A stretch of 64,000 bases of DNA, from positions 19,438,154 through 19,502,153 of the forward strand of contig NC_057788.1 of assembly GCF_014905175.1 (NCBI RefSeq). Direction: 5' to 3'. Every line of letters starts with the position of its first letter. The first letter of the stretch is position 1. Source of the DNA: Aphidius gifuensis. Taxonomy: Eukaryota; Arthropoda; Insecta; Hymenoptera; Braconidae. The notes under the pieces were generated by a model. The model had not been told where the DNA came from and searched no databases. It was given only the letters and a program-made list of their open reading frames with translations. The position numbers and the translations under genes are program-made. Shown piece after piece: positions 42,982 to 55,900 of this stretch.

Positions 42982-44070
42982 CACTGAGAGAAATTTTAAC
43001 TAAAAATTACAAACGTATAAGAAAAAATTACAAAGCGAATAGTAAAAACTGCGTTCCTCCGATTATTTGTAAGAATTATTCGTATATTGATAAATAATTT
43101 TTACAATAAAGTTATGTAAAAAATTTGGTCATTGACTATATACAACACTAAGCCATAAAAATTACATAATTTTATTGTAATTTTTCTTTAAAAAAAATGA
43201 CTAAATTCACGAAACTCACAAGTAAATTCTAGCAGATTGAGAATTTACGCACTACCGGTTTTAGAATTTACTATATTTTATTATAAATTTTATTTAAAAG
43301 TTGGACTTTTTTTGTGCTAAGTTCGGCAGTTTGTGCTAGATTCACGGAGAACGGCAATCAATTCCCGGCAACATTTTTTCTTTTCTGTTTACACGCTCAA
43401 AACTCGAAAACTAATTGATAAATAGAAAAAATTCATTCTTGATAAATTGTTTAGAAATAAATTACCAACAATAAACCTCGCTTAACCCCATACCTAGCTT
43501 CAACAGATAAGGCTGTAGAAATGCTTGAAATTACATGACAATTCAATCATTTGTTCAATCAGTCGGCCATCTTTGTATTATTTCGCCCCACAACCAGAAT
43601 TTTTACAAAGCGATATAGTAAAAAATATTTAAGTCTATGCTAACTTTTATATGTGTACATGATAAATTTTATTATATATATTAGAATATTTATTAAATTG
43701 TTCAGTATTTTTTATTCGAACTTATAATATTTTTTATCGTTTCCACAAAACATGTATGTGCTTTATTTTAATTAACTCATAACTCATTATCTAAGACATT
43801 AATCAAAAAAAGTAATTCTTTATAAATTGTTTAGAATTAAATTCTCAATAATTAACTCCACTCAACCCCATGTCTATCTGCAATAGATAACGATGTACTG
43901 AGACTTGAAGTAACATAACAGTTTTTTGACATTGTGTGACATTTTACATAATTTTATTGTAGAATATCATCTCTCGCGGCCAATCCCAGAAATAAAACAA
44001 AAATTACAAAGCAGTATAGTAATTTCTATTCAACATGGATTTTAATTTTTAGTTAAAATTTCTCTCAGTG
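42982..44070. mobile_element. TIR element, CACTGAGAG family, copy 2 (uninterrupted)
   Basis: The 1089-bp unit opens CACTGAGAGAAATTTTAACT and ends with its inverse, with TA on both sides (42980-42981, 44071-44072). It aligns along its length with 8446-10052 except for the 507-bp MITE there. At the corresponding site this copy has TTTAAAAAAAATGAC, i.e. the unfilled TTAA. No transposase frame is present. Confidence 0.85.
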
Positions 44071-44574
44071 TAGGTAATAGGTATAAAAAAATAACAACTG
44101 AATGATTGAAATTAGTTTATTAGTCATAAAAAAATTTTCCCAGATTTAACCGGTACTTTTATAAAAATTTTGGCTATTCATAACAGAAATGATAGTGTCG
44201 AAATTTTTAAATCAATCATAAATCACCCTGAATCACGGTAAAATTAATTTTTAAATCGTTGATTTTTAATCACATTCCATCGTTAAATCAATTATATTAC
44301 GAACCTTCATGGATAACCTCTCGGTAATCATGTAATTGTTGAAATTCAAAATAAAAACAAGATTTTAGTGATTTAGTGGTTGAATGTAAGTGCCATAGTC
44401 GGACGCTTCGACCCATGCTTTCATAAAATAAATAAGTGCCCTCTATGACCAAAATCTGTGTCCGTTACAATGACATCTGTAGTAGTTGTGTGTACCCTGC
44501 CTATACCTACACACACAAATACTACCCCGAGATGAAAAAATTGAGGTATTTTGACGAAATTGTGTTTGATATGT

Positions 44575-44830
44575 ATATAAATTAAAAAATTTAAATAGTT
44601 TAAATAATTAAAAATTTTTTTTTTTTTATAAAATTATTAAATTTTTGGAAGTCATGGCCGAGTATTGGCAGCCAATGCTTGGCCGAGTATTGGTAGCCAA
44701 GCTTAAATTGGTGTCAATCCCCAAGCCTGGTGCAAGCACTGACCAAGAGTGGTAGCCAAGACTTGGCAACATTTTGCCAGGCTTGGCCCAATACTTGGCC
44801 ATGTTGTTTTCTCCTTTACGGGTACCTCAA
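44575..44830. repeat. Inverted copy of part of the TTGGCCA element
   Basis: Sequence with TTGGAAGTCATGGCCGAGTA, AAATTGGTGTCAATCCCCAA and ATGTTGTTTTCTCC is the reverse complement of 36940-37130. It stops just before hAT-like element B (44838). Confidence 0.7.
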
Positions 44831-44837
44831 TTTTTTC

Positions 44838-45423
44838 TAGTGATGCCGCGATAAACGAGAGAACTCAAGACGAGATGAGAGAGAGGTGACGAGAGACGAT
44901 AAAATTCGAGACGAGAGACGAATTTTCTCTCGTCGCGAGAGATGAGACGAGACGAGACACCGATGTCGATATGCGAGAGAAAAGTCGAGAGATAAATAAT
45001 TTAGTTCTTGTTTTTATTTTTTTTAATTTATATATATTTTCAATTTACTTAATTTCAATTATAACAAATTTTTGATTTTTTTTCATCAATGTTGATTATA
45101 ATATTATTTATATTGCTTCTTGTTTTTTTGTAGTACAGTAGATAACACATATTTATTCTCCATTTTATATTTGTTTTTCGCAGAAAATTACCGGAATAAC
45201 CAAATAATATCTAAGCATAAATAATTTGTATTAAAAAATTAAAAAAAAATTTATAAAAAAATCGAAGTAATGAATCCATTATTTATACTGTAAATAAAAC
45301 TACTAAGAATAAATTTTTGACCGAGAGAAAACGAGACGAGACGAGAGATAGCTGACGAGAGACAAATTTTCTCTCGTCACGAGAGACGAGACGAGACGAG
45401 AGTCTGCTCTCTCGGCATCACTA
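44838..45423. mobile_element. hAT-like element B, copy 2 (intact)
   Basis: A 586-bp unit has ends TAGTGATGCCG and CGGCATCACTA. The flanking 8 bases are ATTTTTTC and ATTTTTCC (one mismatch). Both sub-ends are degenerate arrays of GAGACGAGACGAGAG. It is the unbroken reverse-orientation counterpart of 12374-16216 and serves as the reference for locating the nested inserts there. It is non-coding. Confidence 0.85.
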
Positions 45424-46014
45424 ATTTTTCCATCTCGGGCTGTGACTTAGTGATTTTGTTAATATAATATTAGTTATACTTTGTGGTTGTGTTTCATCAC
45501 AAAAAATGTACTCGCTTATTTTTTGGCCTAACAAACAAAAACCAGTGTTAGCAAGTGTTAGTTAAAAGCTGCATCATAATGATCACTATCGAAAAATCTG
45601 AAAAAATTCAACCGAATAGAGAATCATTTTAGCTAGCGATTAAAAAAAATTAGCGAAATCGAGTAGAGGGAACTCGTGTTTACATTCAACCTTAAAACAA
45701 CTTGCCAATGCTTTTCGAAATTAATTGTGATTAATTCGTTAATCAATAACAATATATATTTACAATGTTAAGTATAAATTTAAAATATTTATGAAATCGA
45801 TGATTTTAGTATATATCTTGCGACTTGGAATCTTTTTAAAACGCACTAAAAATCTTTAAAATTCCTTAGGGTTGTTTTTAAGTCCCATATAATACGTAGA
45901 AGGACGACATTTTTTGATTTTTTGTTCACAGGGGTATGCTTGATATTTAACTATGCTTAAAAAAAATATCAAAGCTATGTTTAAAATCTTTTCACCTTAC
46001 TAATTCGTTGTTAA

Positions 46015-46501
46015 GGAGGTTATGCAGCTATCACTCTTTTTTTTTTAAATATAATGAAAATGTTTTAAAATTTTGTACACAGTTAGATATTTTTATTCTG
46101 AATACAATGGTATAATTATTTTCTTATGTTAATCGGTTGAATTTTTTGTAATTAATTATTGAAAATATTATTTAACCCTATGGCTCTTATGGAGATTTGA
46201 ACCATTTTTTCAGATAGAAAAAATGATGAAAAAGTCTTGAAAAAAATCACACATATACTAGAAACCGAGTTCTATTAATTGCGCGAAAAATTTTCATATG
46301 TTGATCGGTCAATTAATGAGTAATTAATTATAAACTTTACAAAAATTGGATGTGGCATGTTCAAATTCCGCAGTCCTATATATTGAATACAGAGCGCAGG
46401 CGCTTTTCACTTTATTTTTTTACAGTGTAGCCGGATTTCAGTTTTGTCTGTGACGTCAGAAGCGCCCCACAACACCCGCAATTAATTTGTGCATAACCTC
46501 C
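46015..46501. mobile_element. TTAA-target MITE family 1, copy 2
   Basis: A 487-bp unit opens GGAGGTTATGCAGCTATCAC and ends AATTTGTGCATAACCTCC, with TTAA at 46011-46014 and 46502-46505. It matches 8655-9161 throughout (shared CAGTTTTGTCTGTGACGTCA and TAGAAACCGAGTT). Confidence 0.88.
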
Positions 46502-46505
46502 TTAA

Positions 46506-48336
46506 TAGTGTGAGTGACGAGTGTTGCCGGCCAATCTTTACAGACACTAATGCTCCTACAGCAGTAAAAATTCAGATTTTCAATGTAATTTAGCCAGTTG
46601 ATAACCATGAATTTTCGAAGTAATTAGCGAATATCTTTCGAACGGCCTTGAGGAAATAAATTTTTTTTTTTTCATTATTTTTGCTATTGTAAAAAGTACA
46701 AATGTTACATACTTGAAATTTCACAAAGCTATGTATCTGATCGATAATAATCTAGCAAAATAATATAAATATAATCAAACAAAATTATTTATGTATATTA
46801 TTCGAGTATACAGTAAAATAATAAATTAAATATGGCGTTTACAAATGACAGGTTAATCAAAAAAAAATAAAATAAAATAATCAGAAAACAAACAAACAAA
46901 AAAATGTATTTTATTTTGAAAGTAAGGATCTACAAAGAGGCCCGATCTTGACGTCCTAATGAAGCAATCATGAGAAGTATATAAAGAGATGAGAAAAAAG
47001 AGATGCTTGATGGAAATTGTGGTTTTACGTGTGTTAATATATAGATACAGATATATAAAATACAATCAAAGTGATGCTGTATAGTTGGTTATACGCTGAA
47101 GAAAGGAGTGCCAGAAGGCACTCACGTTGGTATCAGAGTATCGCAGTACCCTCAACAATATCCACACTTGTTTGCCACGTATATCACCATGGTTTTTATT
47201 TTATGTACCTTGTGCCTTTACTTTTATAAAATTTATTAAATTCTCTTATTTTTTTTTTTTTTTTTGTTCATTATTATTACTTATTTCTCGCTCTTATCCA
47301 CCGACAAACATACAAACGTACATTTTGAATATAATAATATAAATTTTATAAAGCCGGATGTGGCAGAAATGAGAATAAAAAAACTCCAACATGTTCATGT
47401 TTTTTTTTTTTTTAACTCGTTAAATCTTCATCTATATATCGGGTTATCTTATTTTTTTTCATCTTTTAGATAAACATTATTTTTTTTTTTTAAATATACA
47501 TATAATTATATATTAGAAAAAAAAATTAAACTTTTACTTGTTAAAAAATTTAAGTTTAAAAATATGAATTTAATGAGACAATTTATTTTGAATTTTATGT
47601 TATCATTTTATGCATAAAAAACATTTTTAAACACTTTATTTATTTTTCTTTTTAAACCATCCATAATTTTTTATTTTTAATATTATTCTCAACAACACCT
47701 TTTTTAAAAAAAATAAAAATTATCTACATTTTTTTGAACTATAAAAAATTTAAAAAATTAAAAAAACAAATGGTTTTGATAGATATATATATTTTTTTTA
47801 AGTGTTGAATTCATGAGATGGAGATTTTTGTTTCGAGGATATATTGGTATTGGAATACTAAACACGGACCCCTGAAGAGAATTTGGTTTCGAGAGGAGTC
47901 TACTAGCTTAGCCGGAAAAGAAATCAAGGAGGAAAAGAAGGAGAAATAAAAAGTAGACCCCTGTCGCGTTACAGCATTTGTCAGAAGGTGTTCGTGATAC
48001 ACAGCCCCTTAAACCCCCTGCTTCGTCTTGTATAACTCTTGTATATATATAACATAACGTCGGATTCGATCTCTCGTGTGCCGAATCCTATGATCAGCAA
48101 ATATTCTTCGTTCTTCCACCCATTAATTCGTTTTCGGAGACGGGTATCTTGGACGTCGAATTTTATAAATCCTTAAAAAAAAAAAATTGTTTTTATAATA
48201 ATAATATATAAAAAAGAAGAATAGATTAGCATTTCTTTTAGATGTTAATTTAACATTTTGCCCAAATATTCAAATTTAATACTTGAAAATTTTTAGAATA
48301 AATAATTAGAATTTAATAAAAATCTTCTATTTATAT
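46506..48336. other. AT-rich intergenic region
   Basis: No gene is seen. Mononucleotide runs dominate. A more complex patch lies at 47810-48170 (with CGAGAGGAGTCTACTAGCTT), without a supportable frame. Confidence 0.4.
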
Positions 48337-48340
48337 TTAA

Positions 48341-48891
48341 GGTTGATTCCGAATATCTGAATTTCTGATAGACTTTCGATTTTTTTGGCTTATTTTCTAA
48401 ATGAAATAATTATCTATATTGTGAATTTTTTTGAATTTTTTCTTGTTTGCTTTTTTTGAGATATTTACTGTCAAAGTTGACAACTTTAACACACAAGGTA
48501 TACGCGTTACCTCATGTTTTTACGAATAACTTTTTTTTGTGTTGATTCAAAACTGTACATTTACTATCAGATTGTAGCCCTGGACAAGACGAAATTTTGA
48601 TAATTATTTCAATTTTTTCTTCTTTTTCTTTTAATAAATATTCAACTTTTAAACTTCGAAATTTTGCTAGATGCGCGGCACACAGACATGAACACAAGCA
48701 TGGTTTTGGCGTACGACGTAAACTTTGTTTGCTAGTGTGTTGCCGCGCACACACATACTACTAAAGAACTTGGTTTTTTCATCAGTGGCGCCACAAAAAT
48801 TTCAGGATACGGGGAATAAAAAATAGCGTTATTAATATACGGGCCCTTTGTGGCATAAATATTGGTACGGCGATGGGACTTGGAATCAACC
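48341..48891. mobile_element. TTAA-target MITE family 2, copy 2
   Basis: A 551-bp unit opens GGTTGATTCCGAATATCTGA and closes GGAATCAACC, with TTAA on both sides (48337-48340, 48892-48895). It lies in the opposite orientation to copies 1 and 3. TTAA duplication points to piggyBac-like mobilisation. It is non-coding. Confidence 0.88.
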
Positions 48892-48895
48892 TTAA

Positions 48896-50690
48896 GTTAA
48901 CTCAACATATTTAATAAATATTAACTCAAAATTTAACATTTTTTTTGTCAACAAATTGAAACGTTGAATTTTTTTATGAAAAAGAGAGTAAATTAGAAAA
49001 AAATAGAACATCGGTAATCGATCGAACAAAAGCGGAGTAAATCAGATATATTGATCGGATAGACCGATAGACATTAGACCGAGATTGATGAAACTACACC
49101 GGAGAAAAACAGAAATTGGTTGGTAAAAACCGAGTTTATCGAAGTCAGTTTGAAAAATGCTATATTAAAAAAAAAAAAAAAATGATATTAAATTGATATA
49201 AAATATTGAAAAACATATATATAAATATAGTTATCAAGTTTTTTGGCCAATGTTTACGTCTTTTCTCTGCAAATACATACATGTTGTATATGTATATATA
49301 TATATATATGAGATCCTTGACTTTCACAAGCGCCAGTTTTATGTCTCAATTATACACGAGACTGAGATTCTCAGACGAAAGATTTATGGACCGAAATTAC
49401 AAGGTGCCGATGGAAATTATACCTTCCTATAGGATATACACATATTTCTTTTTTTTTTTTTCTTTTGGAAGTTTTTTTATTATTTATATTTATAAAGTAA
49501 ATGCAAGGGTTTGTGACCATTTCGTACATAATTTGTACGAAAAAGTGGAGGAGTTTATGAAAGAATACACAGGAGGACGTAATATAGATTTTTATTAAAA
49601 ATAGTAAAGGTCTACTAATTGCAAATAGATTGGTATATATATACAAACTTTTTATTTGATTTTTCTTTCAATGCAAACAAAGAAAAAAGATAATGATAAA
49701 TCCTGTACCGAATTTTGAATTCTAAAAACGAAATTTCAAGGCTTGTATAAAGAATTAAAGAAATGTAATTTTATTCTTTTTGTTATGAAAATAGATGTGA
49801 CGAATTGTCACTTATAGTTCGTTGAATATTCTCAACATGAGGCATATGCCAAGCAGTTTTTTAAGCACTTATTCTTCATTTTATTTTCTGGTCATTTTAC
49901 ACAACACAAAAGAGCTTTTAAATTTAATAATATGCTGACAGATTTTTCCTGTAAAAAATTGTAAAGAAATAAACAAAATTTCTGAATTTTTCCATCTATA
50001 CAGATATAAAAATATACTGATACATTTGACCAAATAAAAATCATACTTGAATATTAACTTTTTATAATTTAAAAAAAAACTTGCGTATAAAAACTACAAT
50101 TTCTTTAACAGAAAATCTATTTTTGAGCCTCCAATGAACTACTAAATTTTTTTGATTAAAATTTAAAAAAAATACAAAATAAGATAAACCCTCAAGATTC
50201 TTTGAAACCAATTATTATTTGAAGAAATAAATAATGATAAGCTCACAACATAAAAACTATAAATACAAAGAAAAAAATTTTAAGTGTTTTTAGACAGAGT
50301 ACCTTTTGAGGATTTGAAAAAAAAAATTGATGTAAATCAAGGCATATGGATTAGATTACGTGATAAATATTTTTCCAGAGATCAGTTGATTGCAGGCTAC
50401 CGTAGAGATGTGAAGATTGCCACCCTGGGTGCAGATACAAGCCAGATTAAGCACATAATTTTTTTTTCCAAAGAATTAATAATCATATAAACATATCAAC
50501 AGTAATAATAATAATAATAATAATAATAATGATAATAATAATCAGGTATTTTTAGTTATATTGAAATAAGACTGAAAATCATCAAAAACCTTTATGGCTT
50601 TATCGAAATATCCTTGATTTTAATATCTCTAAAACATCTTACTAAAACTCTATCACTGTAAGGCATTTTTAAAAAACAGAAACTTGGAAC
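48896..50690. other. AT-rich intergenic region
   Basis: No gene is recognised. It contains a (TA)n tract near 49291 and a triplet microsatellite (50502-50543). The frame at 49206-49598 is rich in Tyr, Ile and Phe, lacks domain features and overlaps other chance frames, so I do not call it. Confidence 0.4.
50502..50543 (+). repeat. (AAT)n microsatellite
   Basis: About fourteen AAT/ATA triplets with one interruption (ATAATGATAATAA). Confidence 0.9.
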
Positions 50691-50699
50691 AAATAAAAA

Positions 50700-50765
50700 G
50701 TTCCCCTGCCGGGATTCGAACCTAAGTCTTTTGCTTTCCGGGCAAATGCCTTAAACCCGGGATAA
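50700..50765 (-). other. tRNA-like sequence at an element end
   Basis: On the minus strand GCATTTGCCCGGAAAGCAAA leads into TAGGTTCGAATCCCGGCAGG (box B and T arm with a good GGTTCGAATCC core). The 5' half merges into the terminal repeat of the adjacent element (CCCGGGTTTAAGGCATT). It is probably a tRNA-derived module of that element. Confidence 0.5.
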
Positions 50766-51725
50766 AAATTTTAGGTACGGAAAAAGTCTTGAAAAATAAG
50801 ACTCAGAATTTCGAAATTCGACCAATCCTGATGGTTGCTCAAATCACTACTTTTCCAAAACTGTTTAAAAGTCCTAAAAAAGTATGGAAAAATAAGAGTT
50901 TTTCGGTACTTTTCAATATTCACAACGTATCCAGACGTATTTTAAGGCATGTCCAACGCGGAACGAAAATACAGAGAAGTTTTTGAAATTTCGACAGTAG
51001 ATTATTTATGTAATAATACACAATCTCTAATTTTTTTATAATTTTTTTGTCGGTGGTTTTTCTTAAATTAATTAATAAAGTTGACATTTTCGAAGGAGGT
51101 TATACATAGGCTCTTATGGCCAGCCGAGTACACTTCACACAAACCTGGTTAGAAACTATATGAAAAAATACAGAGACTATTTCGAAAAACTGATATATTA
51201 TAAAATGAAAAAAGACGAAAATTTTGAGCCGTATATGAAAAAAGTTTTGTCGGTGGGTTTTTTTTAATAAATAAAAATAGACGCGAAAATTAGGAATTTT
51301 GACATATTATTGTCGGCATAGTTTGAACATAGAGTAAAACTGACAGAAGAAGTTTGCATGTGTGGTCACACAGACACGTAATTGCCGTGATCTCTTCTGC
51401 CAGTCTCACTCTATATTCAAGTTGGCCAACATTAAATTTCAACATAATTTTTAATTTATAGTAAATGATATTTTGGATAAATAAATTTAAATAAAATAAG
51501 ATAATAAACATTTTTTTATTGTGAAATAAGGTCAAATATGGTAAAAATAACGTGTTATGATTGATTTAAAAAAAAAAAAATTATTTTTTTGGGGTTGGCA
51601 GTGCATTTCTTGTAATATAAAATAGATAGGACATTCTCCCCTCCACAACACTCTAAAACCGGCGTTGGACATGCCTTAAATTATAAGTTAAATTTGACAA
51701 AAAAACTCTGTGTCCTGAATATTAA

Positions 51726-52532
51726 GGTTGATTCCAAGTCCCATCGCCGTACCAATATTTATGCCACGAAGGGCCCGTATATTAATAACGCTATTTTTTA
51801 TTCCCGTGTTCTGAAATTTTTGTGGCGTCACTGATGAAAAAACCAAGTTCTTTAGTAGTATGTGTATGCGCAGCAACACACTAGCAAACAAAGTTAACGT
51901 CGTACGCCAAAACCATGCTTGTGTTTCTAGGTGCTTTCTTTTGGGTGTTTATTTTTTTTCACTTCAATGCGCATGATCATGCACATGCGTATGTCATGCA
52001 AAATTGAGAAGAGAGCAGTGGCGTCGAAACAAATAATTCTTAAAAAATAAGAATTAAAACATGGCTGATCCAGCTCCTTATGTCCTACGCTGTTGCAATC
52101 TGACTTTTTGCCGACTGCGCATTTAACTGCGCATGCGCGAAAATAAACAGGAAAAAAAATAAACACCCAAAAGAAAGCACCTCATGTCAGTGTGCCGCGC
52201 ATCTAACAAAGTTTAATAGTTTGAAAGTTAAATATTTATTAAAAGAAAAAGAAAAAAAAATTGAAATAATTATCAAAATATTGTTTTGTCCAGGGCTACA
52301 ATCTGATAGTAAATGTACAGTTTGAATCAGAACAAAAAAAAGTTATTCGTAAAAACATGAGGTAACGCGTATACCTTGTGTGTTAAAGTTGTCAACTTTG
52401 ACAGTAAATATCTCGAAAAAAGCAAACAAAAAAAAATTCAAAAAAATTCACAATATAGATAATTATTTCATTTAGAAAATAAGCCAAAAAAAATCGAAAG
52501 TCTACCAGAAATTCAGATATTCGGAATCAACC
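51726..52532. mobile_element. TTAA-target MITE family 2, copy 3 (with nested MITE)
   Basis: GGTTGATTCCAAGTCCCATC opens and GGAATCAACC closes the unit, with TTAA at 51722-51725 and 52533-52536. The span is 807 bp; without the nested 254-bp insert it is about 551 bp, matching copies 1 and 2. Confidence 0.88.
51929..52182. mobile_element. Small MITE, copy 2 (AGGTGCTTTC family), nested
   Basis: A 254-bp unit with ends AGGTGCTTTCTTTTGGGTGT and the inverse (CACCCAAAAGAAAGCACCT). The host MITE copy at 48341-48891 lacks it (TTGTGTTCATGTCTGTG there), so the filled and empty sites are both visible. It is the reverse-orientation partner of 962-1210. Confidence 0.85.
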
Positions 52533-52824
52533 TTAAGACTTTTTCCAGACCAAAATTAAGAGCTTCAATCAAAATAATACTTTTGTCTTGAAATTCGTAT
52601 ACGTTTTCGGGCCTTTTGCCATACTCGAAATACTTTTTCCAAACTTTTTTAGGCCTCAAGACTTTTTCCGTACTTAAAATTTTTATCCCGGGAACCTTGA
52701 GGCATTACATTTCAGGTTTTTTATGTAAAATTCTTTTTTATTGTGCTGTAATGTTTAAAATAAATTTTACGTACCGTTGTGTAAATTTACACTACAAAAA
52801 CTTGAACCTTAACCAAAATTTACA

Positions 52825-52935
52825 TTATGTTACAAGGGCAGTGGGAATAATGTGTGAATTTCCAAAGCGTGAGAGGGGTAGTGCGCTTTTTGGAAATTCA
52901 CACATTATTACCACTGTCCCTATAGTAACATAAAA
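52825..52935. mobile_element. Hairpin mini-element, copy 2
   Basis: ATGTTACAAGGGCAGTGGGA, then ATAATGTGTGAATTTCC, folds onto GGAAATTCACACATTATTAC and its continuation. It matches 30364-30476 in reverse. The loop holds GAGAGGGGTAGTGCGC. Confidence 0.75.
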
Positions 52936-55900
52936 TATGGTTCGTTACATGTGCCCAATCAGAGAGCCCGCTCACAACTCATTTGGAGGGGAAACACGGG
53001 GAAAAAATCGGAAATATACAAATTAAAGAGATTGAAAATACGCTGCTTTTGGTTCTAACACGAAGTGTCTCTGACAATTACTTAAGAAATGAGAGCGTTT
53101 TTTAATTTTCGGTAGACAAATCCGACGTAAAAGACAAAATAATTTTAATTTAACGTAACTCATAGTATTCATAACTCGAGACTGGATTTATTTTCACGTG
53201 ATTCTAACGTAAAATTATCATTGTTAAAATATTTGACAAAAAAAAAAAAATTTATTTTTACGTGACACAAAGTTTTTTATTCGAGAAGGCTCGTGAATCT
53301 GAGATATGACAGGGTAGTATATATACTTATATAGCAAATAATAATGAGCTAAATACAAAATACCCGGCCTTTACTACGCAGCACAGTAATTCTTTTTAGA
53401 AATTAGTAGTAAAACATATTTGTTTTTTTTTTCTCAGTGTGTAAATGTGCTTGTACAAGTGATGAAAGTAGCCGACGTGAACCTAGAACCGCCGTCCGTC
53501 TAAAAAAAATAAAGTACATGTACACTAAATTTCAGACTGACATTTTTAACAGTGTAATATTGTTAGCTCCGTTTTGTGACATTTTGAATACGTTATAACG
53601 ACAGTTCGCGAGGAAGTAAAATTACTAATTTCAAAATTAAAAAAATTTTATTGTTTAAACGTAAAAACAATAAAAAAATATAAATAAATATTCAACGATA
53701 TATGCTCGTTTAGTAAAACTATATATATATAACACTTTTTTTTTTTTTATACACAAAAAATAAAAGTTTCGAAAACAAATATTAAAAATATAAACAAATA
53801 ACAAATGTAAGCTTATTAAAATTTTGTGTGTATACGTAAAAAATTAGTATGTGTAAATATTGTATTGATATGTTTAACCCGGAAATGTTTGTTTAATTTT
53901 TCAAGTTTAAATATACCATAAAAAACTATATGCTAAGATGAGAAGAAAGCGCGTGCCATAAGTTTATTCAGGCTACTTTTCTACCTTCTCATGGTATGTG
54001 TACAAATACTTCAGCAACATTTTGATTATTTTGTTTTTTTTTTTATGCTCTGATTCTTACCCAAGGCTTACCTAAGCTTTTGCCTAGTGATTTTCTTTCC
54101 TTCTTTACAATACTGTTTCCGACATTTGGTACCATTGTCCTGTCAAGAAAAAAAAGAATACAAATCCAAAAAAGCACCACCAATGACACATTTAAAGAAT
54201 AACATTGTATCTCAATATTCATTTTTCCCTTCTCCTTTCCTCATCCAAAAAAACCTTTAAAAAAAAAAAAAATCATACAATTTTCAAATAAAAAAATATT
54301 CGAAAAGATTTTTTTTTTTTTTTAAATTATTTTGTATATTATTTTTTCAGTTTTTGTATATGGTAGAAGTTTTAGTTTGAGAGCCACGGGGACTTGTGCT
54401 TCAAACAGGGCATAAAAAGAAGTGGGGAGAATAAAGGGGACTTATCTGAAGGTCCATAGATGCATAAAAAAATGGAAGGTGGGGATAAAAGGACCTGATG
54501 GGATGCTGTAAAGAGTAAAAATAATATAAAATAAGTTAAAAAGAAATGCAAAGTCAGACAACGGGCTTTGGTTAAGTTGGAGCAAAGGGGATGGGGAATT
54601 GGGAAGTTGGTATGAGTGAGGAGGGTGAGTGTTTGTGCCTGGCTGGTATCTCAATCAGGCAGACTCGGGCCGCAGGTTGGGCTGCCCTGGACCCATGTTA
54701 TGTTGATTTTTTTTGGTGGGGGTAAAAACCAAGTATACGAGGCCTTCGGCTTTGGAGCCGTCACAACTCAATTTCTCAGTTTCTCGGAGGCTGCGAGACT
54801 GTGCTGTACTCTCTTTATAATTTATTTTAGATATTCAACAAAAATAAATAAACAAAAAAACAATAATAACATAAAAAATCTTTTAATTATTTAATTATAA
54901 TAAAATTATTAACATTAAAAACAAAAAAAAACTTTTATATATTACTTTTATATAATTTTAATAATCATTTATTTTGTTTTTTATTTGTTATTGAATAATT
55001 ACTATTTTTTAATAGTTTAGCGTGAAATACATATAGTGGTTAAAGAGTGTTTAAGGTGGCTGGATAAACAATGTTATATTGGACTGAAATAAAATAATTT
55101 AAATAAAATCGGTAAGATAAAATAAACAAATTTTTGTCTTTTTTTTTTATTTATATATATATTTTATAAAAGCATGTTTACTGAGCTTGAATATTATTTC
55201 ATTTATTCATAAATAAATACAAGACGGATGGTTATATGTATAAACTATAGTTATATATATATTATATATATATATTTTTTTTTTTTTCAAAAAACATTAT
55301 GATTGCTTTAAACTTCCTTCCAGCCGTTGTATGTAATCACAACGATCCGTCACTGTCATTCGCGTCTTCGTGTATATACACATGATCAGTATGGTATTTC
55401 GTTTAGCTACTCGTGTAGCATCGATCAACAACCTTTTATCCATAAAACGTGATCATAATTTATCGATATAAACTCTTACATATAACTAAAAATAAATAAA
55501 TATGAAACATGCGTCTGTCAGTTGATGTAGTCAGTTTTGAAAAAAAAAAAAATAAACATGTATATTATATTTTTGAATAATGTATAAAAAATCCCCACAT
55601 ATTTAGCTACTATTTTAATTTTAGTGAGTAGATTAAAAGATGACCTTGTATAGCATTAGATATATACTCCAAAAGCTTGCGTCATTAATATCTCATTCAC
55701 ATTATCAACCATATGTCATATACTATATTATTTATTTTTATTTTTCATTTTTGAAAAGCACTACAAAACACCTGTAAGACTAATGATGACCAGTGAAAAT
55801 CACTTGTTGCCATCTAAGTTTATTTTAACGAAGTATTAGAGGATAATAATAGAATTTGAACAATAAATATTTTTTTTTTAAATAATAGATGCGTTACGAA

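Larger units (their letters stand above)
50755..52692. mobile_element. TIR element hosting a third nest
   Basis: CCCGGGATAAAAATTTTAGG then ACGGAAAAAGTCTTGA at 50755 is inverted at 52657-52692 (TCAAGACTTTTTCCGTACTT). The interior near both ends has words such as GGAAAAAGT and TTTTTCCA. It contains a TTAA MITE (51726-52532), which itself contains a MITE (51929-52182): three levels. No gene is present. Confidence 0.7.

Noticed and set aside
49206..49598. 130-residue plus-strand frame
   Set aside because: It starts in an AT-rich tract, includes a T-run and overlaps two other chance frames. No domain is recognised.
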